Source of the DNA: JBHIBC01 sp046758905
GTDB lineage: Bacteria > Acidobacteriota > Polarisedimenticolia > Gp22-AA2
Reading direction: 5' to 3'
Assembly (NCBI GenBank): GCA_046758905.1
Contig: JBHIBC010000020.1
Coordinates: forward strand, 1-41,476
Length of the DNA stretch: 41,476 nt
Shown: positions 8,659-16,366 of the stretch, one piece after another
How positions within the stretch are numbered: the first letter of the stretch is position 1
How the letters are laid out: each line of letters begins with the position of its first letter
The notes under the pieces: model-generated
Databases searched by the model: none
What the model was told of the DNA's origin: nothing
The model's input: only the letters and a program-made list of their open reading frames with translations
Translations under genes and position numbers: made by a program

Positions 8659-10476
8659 ATGGCTCGCGCCTCGAGCGCCCCCGCCGATCTCGGGGGCCCT
8701 CGTCTCGCGGTCACCCGCGAAGGATTCCCGGGGCGCCGAGCCTCTTACCGCCGTGGCCCGCGAAGCTTGGTCGACGAAGACGGGTGGGTCGTGCCGATCA
8801 CGCTGAGGACCGGACTGCCCGCGGCGAGGACGGGCCGGCGCGGCGGGGATGGCGCCGGCCGGGGAGTCCCCTCCTCAGCCTCGTCCGGCCCCCTGAACGC
8901 CGGGCGCGCCTACCTCCTGATGATCGCGTTGCTCCTCGCCCTGGGCCTCTCCTTCCAGGGCACGCGCGGGATCTGGGAGCCCGACGAGGGCTTCTACGTC
9001 AACGTGGCGAAGGGGCTCCTGGACAGGGGAGAACTGCTGATCCCTCGGCTGAACGGAGAGATCTTCCTCGACAAGCCGCCCCTGATCTACTGGGGGATGA
9101 TCGCGAGCATCCGGGCTTTCGGCCTGAGCGAATGGAGCGTCCGTCTGCCTCACGCGCTGTATTTCATCGGCACCGCCCTGCTCATCTGCTCTCTCGGGAC
9201 ACGGCTGTGGGACAGGAGCACCGGGATCGTCGCGGCTGTGGTCTACTCCACGACCCTGGCCCCGTTCCTGGCCGCGAACGTCCTCACGCCCGACACGCCG
9301 CTCGCGGCCTTCGTGGCGCTGTTCTTCCTCTCTTACTGGCGCGCGACGACGAGCGATGGATCGCCCCGCCGGCCCTGGTGGTGGCTGCTCGCCGGCGCGG
9401 CGGTGGGTCTCGGCGTCCTGGCCAAGGGTCCGGCCATGATGGTCTTCGTCGCGCCGGCGGTCGCTCATCTGGTCTGGACGAGAGGGGCGCGGACGGCACT
9501 CGCGACGCCCATGGCCTGGTGGGGCGCGGCCGTGGCGCTCCTGGTGGGCCTCCCCTGGTATCTGTACGTCGTCGGCACCATCCCAGGGGCGGGCGACTAC
9601 ATTCTCGACAATGAGATCGTCGGGCGACTGTTCACGGCTCGCTACCGAAGACACCCACAGTGGTACGGCGCGCTCTTGGTCTACATCCCGATGCTCACCT
9701 TCGGTGCGCTGCCGTGGTCGGTGATCTGGATCGGGAAACTGGGCCGCCTGTTCCGGGATGGCCCGCGGCGGCGTGCGACGCGCCGCCGCGATCCGGCGCG
9801 CGCGATGCTGCTGCTCTGGCTGGCGATCCCGGCGTGCGTCCTCCTCCTCGCACGCTCGAGGCTGTACCTGTACGTCCTGCCTCTGTACGCCCCCGCGGCC
9901 CTGCTGACGGCCCGCGGCCTGAAGAGCGCCCTCGAGTCCGCGGGGGGCCTTCTCCTCAGCCGCCGCTGCGCGTTGCTCCTGCTGGCGTGGTCGATGCTGC
10001 TGGTGGGCCTGAAGCTCGGGGCCAGCCATTGGGGTGGCCGGCGGGACACCCGCGCCGTGGCGCGCGCCCTGGACCGGGAGCTCGGCTCGACCCCGGTCGA
10101 GGTCGTCGCGGTGGACCTGAAGCTCAACGCCCTTCCGTTTTATGGTTTCGACAACTTCGAGTGGGTCACCCGATCGGCGAGGCAGTATCCTTACTACGCC
10201 AGCCTCCGGACCCTGGACGACAGGATCTCCACGCTCCCGCCGACCTCCCGACCCGTGGCCTTCATCCTTACTCCGGACAGGGCCGCCGAGACCGAAGGCG
10301 CCCTGACGGGAGCGGGAGCCGACTGCAGGGCGGCCCCACTCACCGAGTTCGACTCGCTCCTGCTCTGCAAGGCCGCCGCCGACGGAAGCGGAGCGGCGAT
10401 GGCCGCGCGGGTGAACCGATCGAAGCCCATCCGCCCTTCAGAGGCGGTCGTCGGGATCCAGGTCACGGTGGAGTGA
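8659..10476 (+). CDS. GT39/ArnT-family membrane glycosyltransferase
   Basis: A polytopic protein of up to 605 residues. The first periplasmic loop carries GIWEPDEGFYVNVAKG, where the D-E pair is the catalytic acid site typical of ArnT and protein mannosyltransferases, followed by LDKPPLIYWGM. About ten hydrophobic segments follow, for example RAYLLMIALLLALGL, YFIGTALLICSLGT, PMAWWGAAVALLVGLPW and RAMLLLWLAIPACVLLLA. Such enzymes transfer a sugar from an undecaprenyl-phosphate carrier to a lipid or protein in the periplasm; donor and acceptor are unknown here. The roughly 85 residues before the first membrane span look unstructured, and a GTG at 8791 (residue 45) could be the true start. It is divergent from the TonB receptor and lies upstream of two radical SAM genes. 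Confidence 0.85.
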   Translation: MARASSAPADLGGPRLAVTREGFPGRRASYRRGPRSLVDEDGWVVPITLRTGLPAARTGRRGGDGAGRGVPSSASSGPLNAGRAYLLMIALLLALGLSFQGTRGIWEPDEGFYVNVAKGLLDRGELLIPRLNGEIFLDKPPLIYWGMIASIRAFGLSEWSVRLPHALYFIGTALLICSLGTRLWDRSTGIVAAVVYSTTLAPFLAANVLTPDTPLAAFVALFFLSYWRATTSDGSPRRPWWWLLAGAAVGLGVLAKGPAMMVFVAPAVAHLVWTRGARTALATPMAWWGAAVALLVGLPWYLYVVGTIPGAGDYILDNEIVGRLFTARYRRHPQWYGALLVYIPMLTFGALPWSVIWIGKLGRLFRDGPRRRATRRRDPARAMLLLWLAIPACVLLLARSRLYLYVLPLYAPAALLTARGLKSALESAGGLLLSRRCALLLLAWSMLLVGLKLGASHWGGRRDTRAVARALDRELGSTPVEVVAVDLKLNALPFYGFDNFEWVTRSARQYPYYASLRTLDDRISTLPPTSRPVAFILTPDRAAETEGALTGAGADCRAAPLTEFDSLLLCKAAADGSGAAMAARVNRSKPIRPSEAVVGIQVTVE

Positions 10477-10500
10477 CGAGGAGCGGGGCCGGGACTCCCG

Positions 10501-10560
10501 CGTCCCGACCGCACCGGAACCCGGCGCCCGCGTCCTGACCGCACCGGAACCCGGCGCCTG
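10501..10560. repeat. 30-bp tandem duplication between the glycosyltransferase and radical SAM genes
   Basis: Bases 10501-10530 and 10531-10560 are identical at 28 of 30 positions (differences at the 6th and 29th base). Each unit contains CCGGAACCCGG, a small inverted repeat. The array lies about 50 bp upstream of a strong ribosome-binding site. No function is evident; it may be a simple replication-slippage product. Confidence 0.8.
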
Positions 10561-10606
10561 CGCCTCGCGGACCGATCTTCCCGGGAACCACGAACTCCGC
10601 GCACAT

Positions 10607-10648
10607 GAGGAGGTGGTATGATGGGCGCCCCGCGCGTCGCGGGGCGCC
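10607..10648 (+). promoter_or_regulatory. Strong ribosome-binding site followed by an 11-bp perfect hairpin
   Basis: GAGGAGG (10607-10613) precedes ATGs at 10618 and 10621. Directly after the second ATG, GGCGCCCCGCG (10624-10634) and CGCGGGGCGCC (10638-10648) form a perfect 11-bp stem with a CGT loop. A structure this stable right behind a start codon should block initiation there, or form a terminator/attenuator-like barrier, although no U-tract follows. An in-frame ATG at 10741 with its own AGGGGAG is therefore taken as the start of the radical SAM gene. Confidence 0.5.
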
Positions 10649-10740
10649 GATTCACGCCGGCAGTTCCTCCCGCGGAGTCCTCACAGGACGCGGCGGGACG
10701 GGCCCGCGCGGAACCGGAGGCTGTCGAGGGGAGCCCCCGC

Positions 10741-12711
10741 ATGACGACAGGTGAGGTCGCGACGGAACCGAGGAGAAGCGGCTCCGCCAGGAAGGTCCTG
10801 CTGACCAGCGTGTGCCGCCCCCTAGGCGAGAAGTACGGTGACGGCCCGAGCGTCGGGTACGAGCTCCTCTTCGGCCAGGTCACGCGAGCCCAGGGCCTCT
10901 TCAGCCCCCGGGCGAACCACATCCACTTCTCGCTCGAGTACGTCGCGGAGAACCTGGAGGCCCCGACCACGGTCCTCCAGTACCCGACCCGCAGGGAGCT
11001 CATCCGCGAGCTGAAGAGGGGCTACGACTACGTCGGGGTGTCCTTCCTCCTGGCGACGTTCCACCGCATGAAGGAGGTCGTGGCCCTCATCCGGGAGCAC
11101 TCGCCGGGCTCCAAGATCGTCCTGGGAGGTTATGGCACCGTCCTCTCCGACGAGGTGCTGGGGCGGTACGGCGACCACATCTGCCGGGAGGAGGGCGTCG
11201 GCTTCATGAGGCGGCTGCTGGGCGAGCCCGAGATCCCGATGCCCTACGGGCACCCGCTGGCCGTCAGCCGGCTGCGCGTGTTCGGCGTCGAGATGTCGCG
11301 GACCGGCATGGTGTTCGCCGGCCTGGGCTGCCCCAATGGATGCGACTTCTGCTGCACCTCGTACTTCTTCAAGCGCCGCCACATCCGGCTTCTGCCGACC
11401 GGCCGCGACATCTACCGGGTGATCGAGCGATACCTCGAGATCGAGCCCGACATGGCGATCGTCGTCCTGGACGAGGATTTTCTGCTCAACAGGAAGCGGG
11501 CCATGGAGTTCCGGGATTGCGTCCTGGAGGGTGGGAGGCCGCTGTCGGTGTTCGTGTTCGCCAGCGTGCGCGCCATCAGCCAATACACGGTGACGGAGAT
11601 CCTCGAGATGGGGATCGACGGGCTCTGGATCGGCTACGAGGGCACCCGGTCGGGCTTCCCCAAGCAGTCGGGCAGGCCCGTGGATGAGCTGTTCAGGGAG
11701 TGCCGCGAGCACGGCATCGGCATCCTGGCCTCGATGATCGTCGGGCTGCCGTACCAGACGCCGGAGATCATCGAGGAGGAGGTGACGGGCCTGCTGGCCC
11801 TGAGGCCGGACCTGACCCAGTTCCTGATCTACGGGCCGACCCCCGGGACCCCGTTCTTCGACCGCATCATCCGGGAGGGCCTGCTGCACCGGGAGCTGAG
11901 CGACGATCGCGAGCTGTACTACCGAACGTGCACCGGCTTCACGGCCATGGTGGCGCACCCGACCATGCGGCCGGAGGAGATCGAATCAGCCCAGGCCCGC
12001 TGCTTCGCCGAGGATTTCAGCAGGCTGGGGCCCTCGATCTACCGATCGATCGAGACCTGGCTCCTCGGCTATCTTAAGTTGAAGGACTCCCCCAGCCGCC
12101 TGCTGCGCCGTAAGGCCGGGCGCTTCGCCGCCGAGATCCGCAAGGCCTACCCCGCCTTCCTCGCCGGCAGGGCGCTCGGGCCGACCCGCGAGGTCCGCGG
12201 CTGGATCGCCGATCTCGAGGCGCGGATCCACCGGACCTTCGGGAAGCCCACATGGGGCGAGCGTCTGCTGTCGCTCGGGGCGCTGGGCATGGCGGCCTGG
12301 ACGGGGCTCACGCTGAGGCTCGGCCTCTTCCAGCACCCGCGGCTGATCCGGCACACCTTCCGCATGCCGGAGGAGTCGCGTCCGGCCCGCGCCTGGCATC
12401 GCCTGAGAAGGGGGGACCCCGCGGCCCACCAGGTGGAGGTCGAGCTGCGTCCCGAGTGCACCGTGTGGGTGCGGGTGAAGGGAAGGCTGGCCCGGGCGGG
12501 CGCGGAGGGGCTGGCGGCGGGACTGCGCGAGGCCCTGAGGCGGACCGAGGATCGGCTGATCCTGGACCTGCGGCGCCTGCTCCAGGCCGAGCCGAGGGCG
12601 GCGGAGAGCATCGCGGAGGCGCTGAAGGCGTACCGCGACCGCATCAGGGTGGTGATGCCTGCGACGGGCGAGCTGGCCGCGCTGGGCGCGCTGTTCGCGC
12701 TGTACCGGTAG
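10741..12711 (+). CDS. B12-binding radical SAM protein with C-terminal STAS-like domain
   Basis: 656 residues from this start. Residues about 15-150 resemble a cobalamin-binding Rossmann domain (YDYVGVSFLLATFHRMKEV, KIVLGGYGTVLSDEVLGRYG). The radical SAM core has CPNGCDFC, with C197, C201 and C204 binding the 4Fe-4S cluster. The core ends with the family-typical LIYGPTPGTPFFDRI. The last 90 residues (VWVRVKGRLARAG, DRLILDLRRLL, IRVVMPATGELAALGALFA) have the beta-alpha pattern of a STAS domain, the phospho-switch fold of anti-anti-sigma factors; this is a pattern match, not a verified hit. AGGGGAG lies 7 nt before ATG 10741; ATGs at 10618 and 10621 are alternatives but are followed at once by a strong hairpin. 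Substrate unknown; relatives methylate or cyclise lipids and tetrapyrroles. Confidence 0.85.
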   Translation: MTTGEVATEPRRSGSARKVLLTSVCRPLGEKYGDGPSVGYELLFGQVTRAQGLFSPRANHIHFSLEYVAENLEAPTTVLQYPTRRELIRELKRGYDYVGVSFLLATFHRMKEVVALIREHSPGSKIVLGGYGTVLSDEVLGRYGDHICREEGVGFMRRLLGEPEIPMPYGHPLAVSRLRVFGVEMSRTGMVFAGLGCPNGCDFCCTSYFFKRRHIRLLPTGRDIYRVIERYLEIEPDMAIVVLDEDFLLNRKRAMEFRDCVLEGGRPLSVFVFASVRAISQYTVTEILEMGIDGLWIGYEGTRSGFPKQSGRPVDELFRECREHGIGILASMIVGLPYQTPEIIEEEVTGLLALRPDLTQFLIYGPTPGTPFFDRIIREGLLHRELSDDRELYYRTCTGFTAMVAHPTMRPEEIESAQARCFAEDFSRLGPSIYRSIETWLLGYLKLKDSPSRLLRRKAGRFAAEIRKAYPAFLAGRALGPTREVRGWIADLEARIHRTFGKPTWGERLLSLGALGMAAWTGLTLRLGLFQHPRLIRHTFRMPEESRPARAWHRLRRGDPAAHQVEVELRPECTVWVRVKGRLARAGAEGLAAGLREALRRTEDRLILDLRRLLQAEPRAAESIAEALKAYRDRIRVVMPATGELAALGALFALYR

Positions 12712-12824
12712 GAAGGCCCGGGGCAGGTCACGACCGAAGGGGCGGATCCATCACGTTGGACCCGCCGATCCCCGGGGCCGCGACCCTGCGCGGCTCCCGC
12801 GACGTCGGCGGAAGGAGGTCGCTC

Positions 12825-14387
12825 GTGGCTCTCAACCGGCGGCGCGGCGTGATCCTGATCGAGCCCGACATCAACCCCGTCACCCGTCGCTTCAGCCTGC
12901 CCAATATCGCCAACTACCCGCCGCTCCCCCAGGCGCGGCTCGCCGGCCAGATCGAGGCGGAGGAGGTGGCGATCGCCGACCTCCGGATCCCGGGAGAGAG
13001 ACAGCGTCTGCTGGAGCGCATCCGCCGCGACCCGCCCGCCCTGGCGGGCATCTCGCTCACCTTCACGTCCAACGGCAACGAGGCGATCGAGGTGGCGGCG
13101 GCGATCCGGAGCGCCTGTCCGGGGACCGCCATCGTCCTCGGCGGCACCGCTCCGTCGGAGGATCCCGCCTCGTTCTTCGACTCGGCCGCCGACCTGATCT
13201 GTTTCCGGGGCGGCGACACGGCCTTCGCTCGGCTGGCCGCGGAGATCCGGAGGACGGGAGGGATCCCGAGGCGCTTCCCGGGCTTCTTCCACCGGCAGGA
13301 CGGGCGCTGGGTCCTGGATCCGGGGCCGCCGCCGCCGCCGATGGCGAGCCTGCGCCCCTACGCCTGGCACCTCCTCCCCGACCGTTACTGGCGCCACTAC
13401 TTCCAGGGGTTTCGGCCGACCGGCATGGGCCAGACGAGCGAGGGATGCCCCTTCGACTGCACCTTCTGCAGCGTGTGGAAGACCCACGGGCGGAAGGTGT
13501 CGCTCGCGTCCCTCGCGAACGTCCGCCATGACTTCCTGTCCCTGCCCCGGTTCATGCGGGGCTTCTTCTTCGCCGACGACATCTGGCTGCAGGCGAGCGA
13601 GCCGCAGATCCGCGAGCTCTACGATCCCCTTCTGGAGTGGATCGCCTCGGAGTATCTGCCCCGGCGCCGCGACTTCTGGCTGACGGTGGAAACCCGGACC
13701 GACCTCTACCTCCGCCAGGAGGAACGCTTCAAGGCCTGGATCGCGCGGGGGGGGTTGAGGAGAATCCTGTTCGGCGTGGAGGCGGTCACCGACGAGCAGC
13801 TGAACAGCTACAGCAAGCGCAACACGGTGGACGAGAACAGCGAGGCGATCCGGCGCGCCGCCGAGGCCGGGGCCCTGGTGACCGCGCAGTTCGTCATCCC
13901 CTGCGATGCCTCGGGCGCCTACTTCGACGAGATCGTCAGGTTCCTGAAGGCGCACCGGCCCTGGATCCGGACCTCCAACTTCACGATCGCGACGCCGCTG
14001 CCGGGGACGGAACTCTACGAGGAGGCGCTGAAGGCAAGCCCCGAGCTGGCCGACAGGAGGGTCGTGACGCACCCGGCCTTCTCGCTGTTCACGGCCCTGA
14101 CCCCGACCCGACTCGAGCTGCCCGACTTCTACGAGCAGGTGGCGCGCGTATTCCGGGCCGCGAACCAGGTCGGCTTCCGCCCGGCGGCCGTCCGGCAGCT
14201 GCTCGTGATGGCGTTGCGCTCGAGCTGGCTGATCCCGCGGATGCTGAAGGCCCCGAAAGCCCTGCGGGCCCTGACCGATCCCCGCACCTTCCTGGAGGTC
14301 CACCGGCGGGTCCAGGGCGGCCGTGTCGACCGATCCCGGCCCGCGGCCGCGGGCGAGAGGGACCGGGCCGCCGAGCTGGTCGCCTAG
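12825..14387 (+). CDS. B12-binding radical SAM protein
   Basis: 520 residues. The N-terminal B12-binding-like domain includes LAGISLTFTSNGNEAIEVAA and TAIVLGGTAPSEDP; the radical SAM motif CPFDCTFC gives C208, C212 and C215. Later signatures are FFFADDIWLQASE, RRILFGVEAVTDEQL and IATPLPGTELYEEAL, as in BchE, HpnJ and related cobalamin-dependent radical SAM enzymes. The GTG at 12825 is chosen because GAAGGAGGT lies 5 nt upstream; the open frame extends to 12252 inside the preceding gene, but that part is a frame shadow. The gap of 113 bp to the first radical SAM gene and the common strand suggest they act together. The reaction is unknown. Confidence 0.88.
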   Translation: MALNRRRGVILIEPDINPVTRRFSLPNIANYPPLPQARLAGQIEAEEVAIADLRIPGERQRLLERIRRDPPALAGISLTFTSNGNEAIEVAAAIRSACPGTAIVLGGTAPSEDPASFFDSAADLICFRGGDTAFARLAAEIRRTGGIPRRFPGFFHRQDGRWVLDPGPPPPPMASLRPYAWHLLPDRYWRHYFQGFRPTGMGQTSEGCPFDCTFCSVWKTHGRKVSLASLANVRHDFLSLPRFMRGFFFADDIWLQASEPQIRELYDPLLEWIASEYLPRRRDFWLTVETRTDLYLRQEERFKAWIARGGLRRILFGVEAVTDEQLNSYSKRNTVDENSEAIRRAAEAGALVTAQFVIPCDASGAYFDEIVRFLKAHRPWIRTSNFTIATPLPGTELYEEALKASPELADRRVVTHPAFSLFTALTPTRLELPDFYEQVARVFRAANQVGFRPAAVRQLLVMALRSSWLIPRMLKAPKALRALTDPRTFLEVHRRVQGGRVDRSRPAAAGERDRAAELVA

Positions 14388-14427
14388 CGGCCGGAGGGAC
14401 CGCGCGGCCGGCACCGAGGTTGCGGGC

Positions 14428-15597
14428 TCACCCCATCAGCCCGGACAGGATCCGCATCGCCCGCTCCACCTCGTCGTCGGTATTGAAGAAGTGCGGCGAC
14501 ATGCGCAGCCCGACGCGGGGCCGCCAGTCCACGAACACGCCCCGCGCCGCGAGCCTGTCCACCATCTCCGCCGGCCGCTCCACGCCGATCATCACCGACC
14601 CGCCGCGGCGGGCGGCGTCGCGGGGGCAGCTCAACGGCCAGCCCCGCTCGAGGGCGAAGTCGACCATCCACTCGGTGCGGCGGCGCGACTCGGCGGCGAT
14701 GGTCGCCAGGCCCGTCTCCTCGACCAGCTTCAGCCCCGGAAGGCAGGAGTGCAGGCCGGGGATGTTCGGAGTCCCCTGGGCGAAGCGGCGCACCGAGGCG
14801 GCGTACCGGATCGGCCCGTGGGAGAAGGCGAACGGCTCCTCGTGGGCGATCCAACCGGTGAGGCGCGGCTCGAGCTGCCGGATCCGATCCGGCCGCACAT
14901 AGAGGTAACCGCACGCGGGGCCGCCGCACAGCCACTTGATGGTGCCGCCGATGAGGAAATCGACCCCCAGGCCCGCCGCGTCCATCTCCAGCACTCCGGC
15001 CGACTGGTACACATCGAGGAGGACCAGCGCCCCCATCCGGTGCGCCCGCTCGATGACGGCGGCCGCGTCGACCCTGTACGAGCTGAGGTAGGAGACGTGG
15101 GACAGGGCCACCATGCAGGTCGCCGAGTCGATGGCCTCGAGGATCCGCTCCGTGGGGACGGCGATGCCGTCGTCCGACGGCACCACATGGACCTCCGCCC
15201 CCAGGCGACGCTGCGCCTCCCAGATGTATCCGGTGGTGGGGAAGTCGAGGGCGCTGGTGACCACGCGGCGCTTCGCGGCCCCGAAGTCGAGACACGAGAT
15301 CACCGCCGACAGCGCAACCGAGGTGCTCGGCTGCACCTGGACCGTGCCGGGAGCGGCACCGATGATCCGCGCGATCCGGTCGCCGACGTCCCGTGAGATG
15401 TCCCACCAGCCCGTCGCCCAGGCGTCCTCGCCGGTGTGCCGCTCCCACCGCCGCAGGTACGAGAGCATCGACTCGCGCGCCGTCCTCGGCACGGGCCCGA
15501 GGCTGTGGCTCAGCAGGTGGATCTTCCCGGCGAGCGCCGGGAAATCGTCCCTGCGGCGATCGACGGCCCTTTCCGGTCTCGGCATCGGTCTCGGCAT
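14428..15597 (-). CDS. Class V aminotransferase fold protein, kynureninase-like
   Basis: 389 residues of the fold-type I PLP family. The motif LSHSLGPVPR near residue 30 and FLIGGTIKWLCGGPACGYLY resemble kynureninase more than NifS/IscS. K221 in GTIKWLCGGP should bind PLP, and D195 in LLDVYQSAG should pair with the pyridine nitrogen. The start at 15597 has GGAG 9 nt upstream; the N terminus repeats MPRP twice. It follows the SDR gene by 31 bp and is probably the last gene of a four-gene operon. A role in aromatic amino-acid or kynurenine turnover is a guess from family resemblance; cysteine-desulfurase-like or isopenicillin-epimerase-like activity cannot be ruled out. Confidence 0.82.
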   Translation of the reverse strand: MPRPMPRPERAVDRRRDDFPALAGKIHLLSHSLGPVPRTARESMLSYLRRWERHTGEDAWATGWWDISRDVGDRIARIIGAAPGTVQVQPSTSVALSAVISCLDFGAAKRRVVTSALDFPTTGYIWEAQRRLGAEVHVVPSDDGIAVPTERILEAIDSATCMVALSHVSYLSSYRVDAAAVIERAHRMGALVLLDVYQSAGVLEMDAAGLGVDFLIGGTIKWLCGGPACGYLYVRPDRIRQLEPRLTGWIAHEEPFAFSHGPIRYAASVRRFAQGTPNIPGLHSCLPGLKLVEETGLATIAAESRRRTEWMVDFALERGWPLSCPRDAARRGGSVMIGVERPAEMVDRLAARGVFVDWRPRVGLRMSPHFFNTDDEVERAMRILSGLMG

Positions 15598-15628
15598 CGT
15601 TCCGTTCTCCAGCGCGGCGCCCGCGGCG

Positions 15629-16366
15629 TCAGGCGCGGAAACGGGCGAACCGCTTCTCGAGGTCCAGGGGGTCCGCCGCCAGGCCGGCCAGCGTCCGCCG
15701 TGCCTCGTCCCCTATCGGGGCCTCGATCGTCTCGTCGCGGATCGCCTGCAGGATCTCCACGGCGGCCTCCTCCGGGGCCATCTTGGGGATGTCGAGTCCG
15801 CGGGTCATGTCGGTGTCGATCGCGCCCGGGAGGACCGCGATCACACGGACGCCCCTGTCGGCGAGATCGCCCCGGAGCGCCTGGCTGAGCGAGAGGAGCG
15901 CCGCCTTGGTGGCGCAATACGTCCCGACGGCGGGCGCGCTCACCCTCGCGAGCTGCGAGGCGACGTTGACGATCATCCCGTCTCCGCGCTCGGCCATCGT
16001 CGGAGCGAGCCAGCGCACCATGCGCAGCACGCCCAGGTAGTTGACCTCCACCTCGCGCAGGATCTCGTCCATCCTCCCCTTCAGGGCACCGCCGAAGGCG
16101 ATCGCCCCGGCGTTGTTGATCAGGATGTCCACCCGGCCGAGCGAGGCCGCGTCCCGGGCGTCCTCATCGCGCGTCACGTCGAGGCGCATCGGCCTGATCC
16201 GGCCCGCCGACCGCCCCGCGGCGGCCGGCAGCGCCCCCGCGTCCTCCATCCGGCGCGCCGCCGCGATCACCTCCCGCGCGCCGGCGCGGGCGCAGGCGAT
16301 GGCGAGCGCGCGACCTAGGCCCCGGCCCGCCCCGGTGATCAGGATCCGCCTCCCCGAGATCTCCAT
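15629..16366 (-). CDS. Short-chain dehydrogenase/reductase
   Basis: 245 residues with every classical SDR element: TGAGRGLG at 11-18 for the cofactor, NNAG at 84-87, and catalytic S137, Y150 and K154 (YCATK). It catalyses NAD(P)-dependent oxidation or reduction of an alcohol or ketone in the cytosol; substrate not predictable. Its ATG (16366-16364) shares one base with the TGA of the permease gene (TGATG), so translation is probably coupled. The flanking genes encode an amino-acid-type permease and a PLP enzyme, suggesting a catabolic pathway for an imported amine or amino acid. Confidence 0.93.
   Translation of the reverse strand: MEISGRRILITGAGRGLGRALAIACARAGAREVIAAARRMEDAGALPAAAGRSAGRIRPMRLDVTRDEDARDAASLGRVDILINNAGAIAFGGALKGRMDEILREVEVNYLGVLRMVRWLAPTMAERGDGMIVNVASQLARVSAPAVGTYCATKAALLSLSQALRGDLADRGVRVIAVLPGAIDTDMTRGLDIPKMAPEEAAVEILQAIRDETIEAPIGDEARRTLAGLAADPLDLEKRFARFRA

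Noticed and set aside
12147..14414. Very long open frame (755 codons) on the minus strand opposite the radical SAM genes
   Set aside because: The translation is Arg/Gly/Pro/Asp-rich with no family motifs; in GC-rich DNA the frame opposite a real gene is commonly open. The plus-strand genes have conserved motifs.
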